NCBI GenBank assembly: GCA_934446135.1
Contig: CAKSDT010000053.1
Span: 1-12,395, forward strand
Length of the DNA stretch: 12,395 nucleotides
Origin: an uncultured Clostridia bacterium
Lineage (GTDB): Bacteria; Bacillota; Clostridia; RGIG6154
Direction: 5' to 3'
Shown: in pieces, positions 12,380-12,395 of the stretch
How positions within the stretch are numbered: the first letter of the stretch is position 1
Layout: each line of letters begins with the position of its first letter
Notes under the pieces: model-generated
Told to the model about the DNA's origin: nothing
The model's database searches: none
Seen by the model: only the letters and a program-made list of their open reading frames with translations
Made by a program: the position numbers and the translations under genes

Positions 12380-12395
12380 TCATTTTGTGGTATCA

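Noticed and set aside
1..12395. CRISPR array, tRNA, rRNA or insertion sequence
   Set aside because: I saw no regularly spaced direct repeats, no tRNA-like cloverleaf, no rRNA sequence and no transposase.

Overview
The window looks like a chromosomal stretch from a low-to-mid GC Firmicute, most likely a gut-type clostridium (Ruminococcaceae/Oscillospiraceae-like). This rests on strong AGGAGG ribosome sites, TTGACA/TATAAT-type promoters, a PerR-type regulator, a CD1871A-like CXXC miniprotein beside an Fe-S/TlpA pair, and a RepA_N-type replication-protein remnant. I cannot name the species.

Region 1 (1-5865, all minus strand) is the promoter-proximal part of an exopolysaccharide or capsule operon. 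In transcription order it holds an unrecognised 77-aa protein, a Wzy/O-antigen-ligase-like membrane protein, two paralogous Wzz-like chain-length proteins, a polysaccharide pyruvyl transferase-family protein, and a bacterial sugar transferase cut by the left edge. From wzy onward genes overlap or nearly abut; the 77-aa gene is 45 bp upstream of wzy.

Region 2 (5866-7264) is the most interesting part. Two copies of a 24-bp recombination-site-like repeat (10-bp palindromic arms around a TGCG/CGCA core) lie in inverted orientation about 270 bp apart. They enclose a near-consensus promoter (TTGACA, 17 bp, TAAAAT with an extended TG). A tyrosine recombinase gene ends 3 bp from the right-hand copy. 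I read this as an invertible promoter controlling the exopolysaccharide operon by phase variation. As drawn, the promoter points away from the operon and antisense into the recombinase gene, so this sequence would be the OFF state. A strong bidirectional terminator (7214-7264) isolates the module on its right.

Region 3 (7390-10043, minus strand) is a redox operon: PerR-type repressor, a 47-aa CXXC membrane miniprotein, a polytopic 4Fe-4S NapH-like protein and a TlpA-like thioredoxin-fold lipoprotein. A promoter (TTGACA, 17 bp, TATGAT) with a 27-bp perfect palindrome over the start point suggests autorepression by the Fur-family protein.

Region 4 (10155-10542, plus strand) is a single HU gene with its own promoter and terminator. 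Region 5 (10585-12395) is more AT-rich and looks decayed. It has a RepA_N-like pseudogene interrupted by an in-frame TGA where tryptophan is expected, about 430 bp without a convincing gene, a DUF1697 gene, and a membrane-protein remnant at the right edge.
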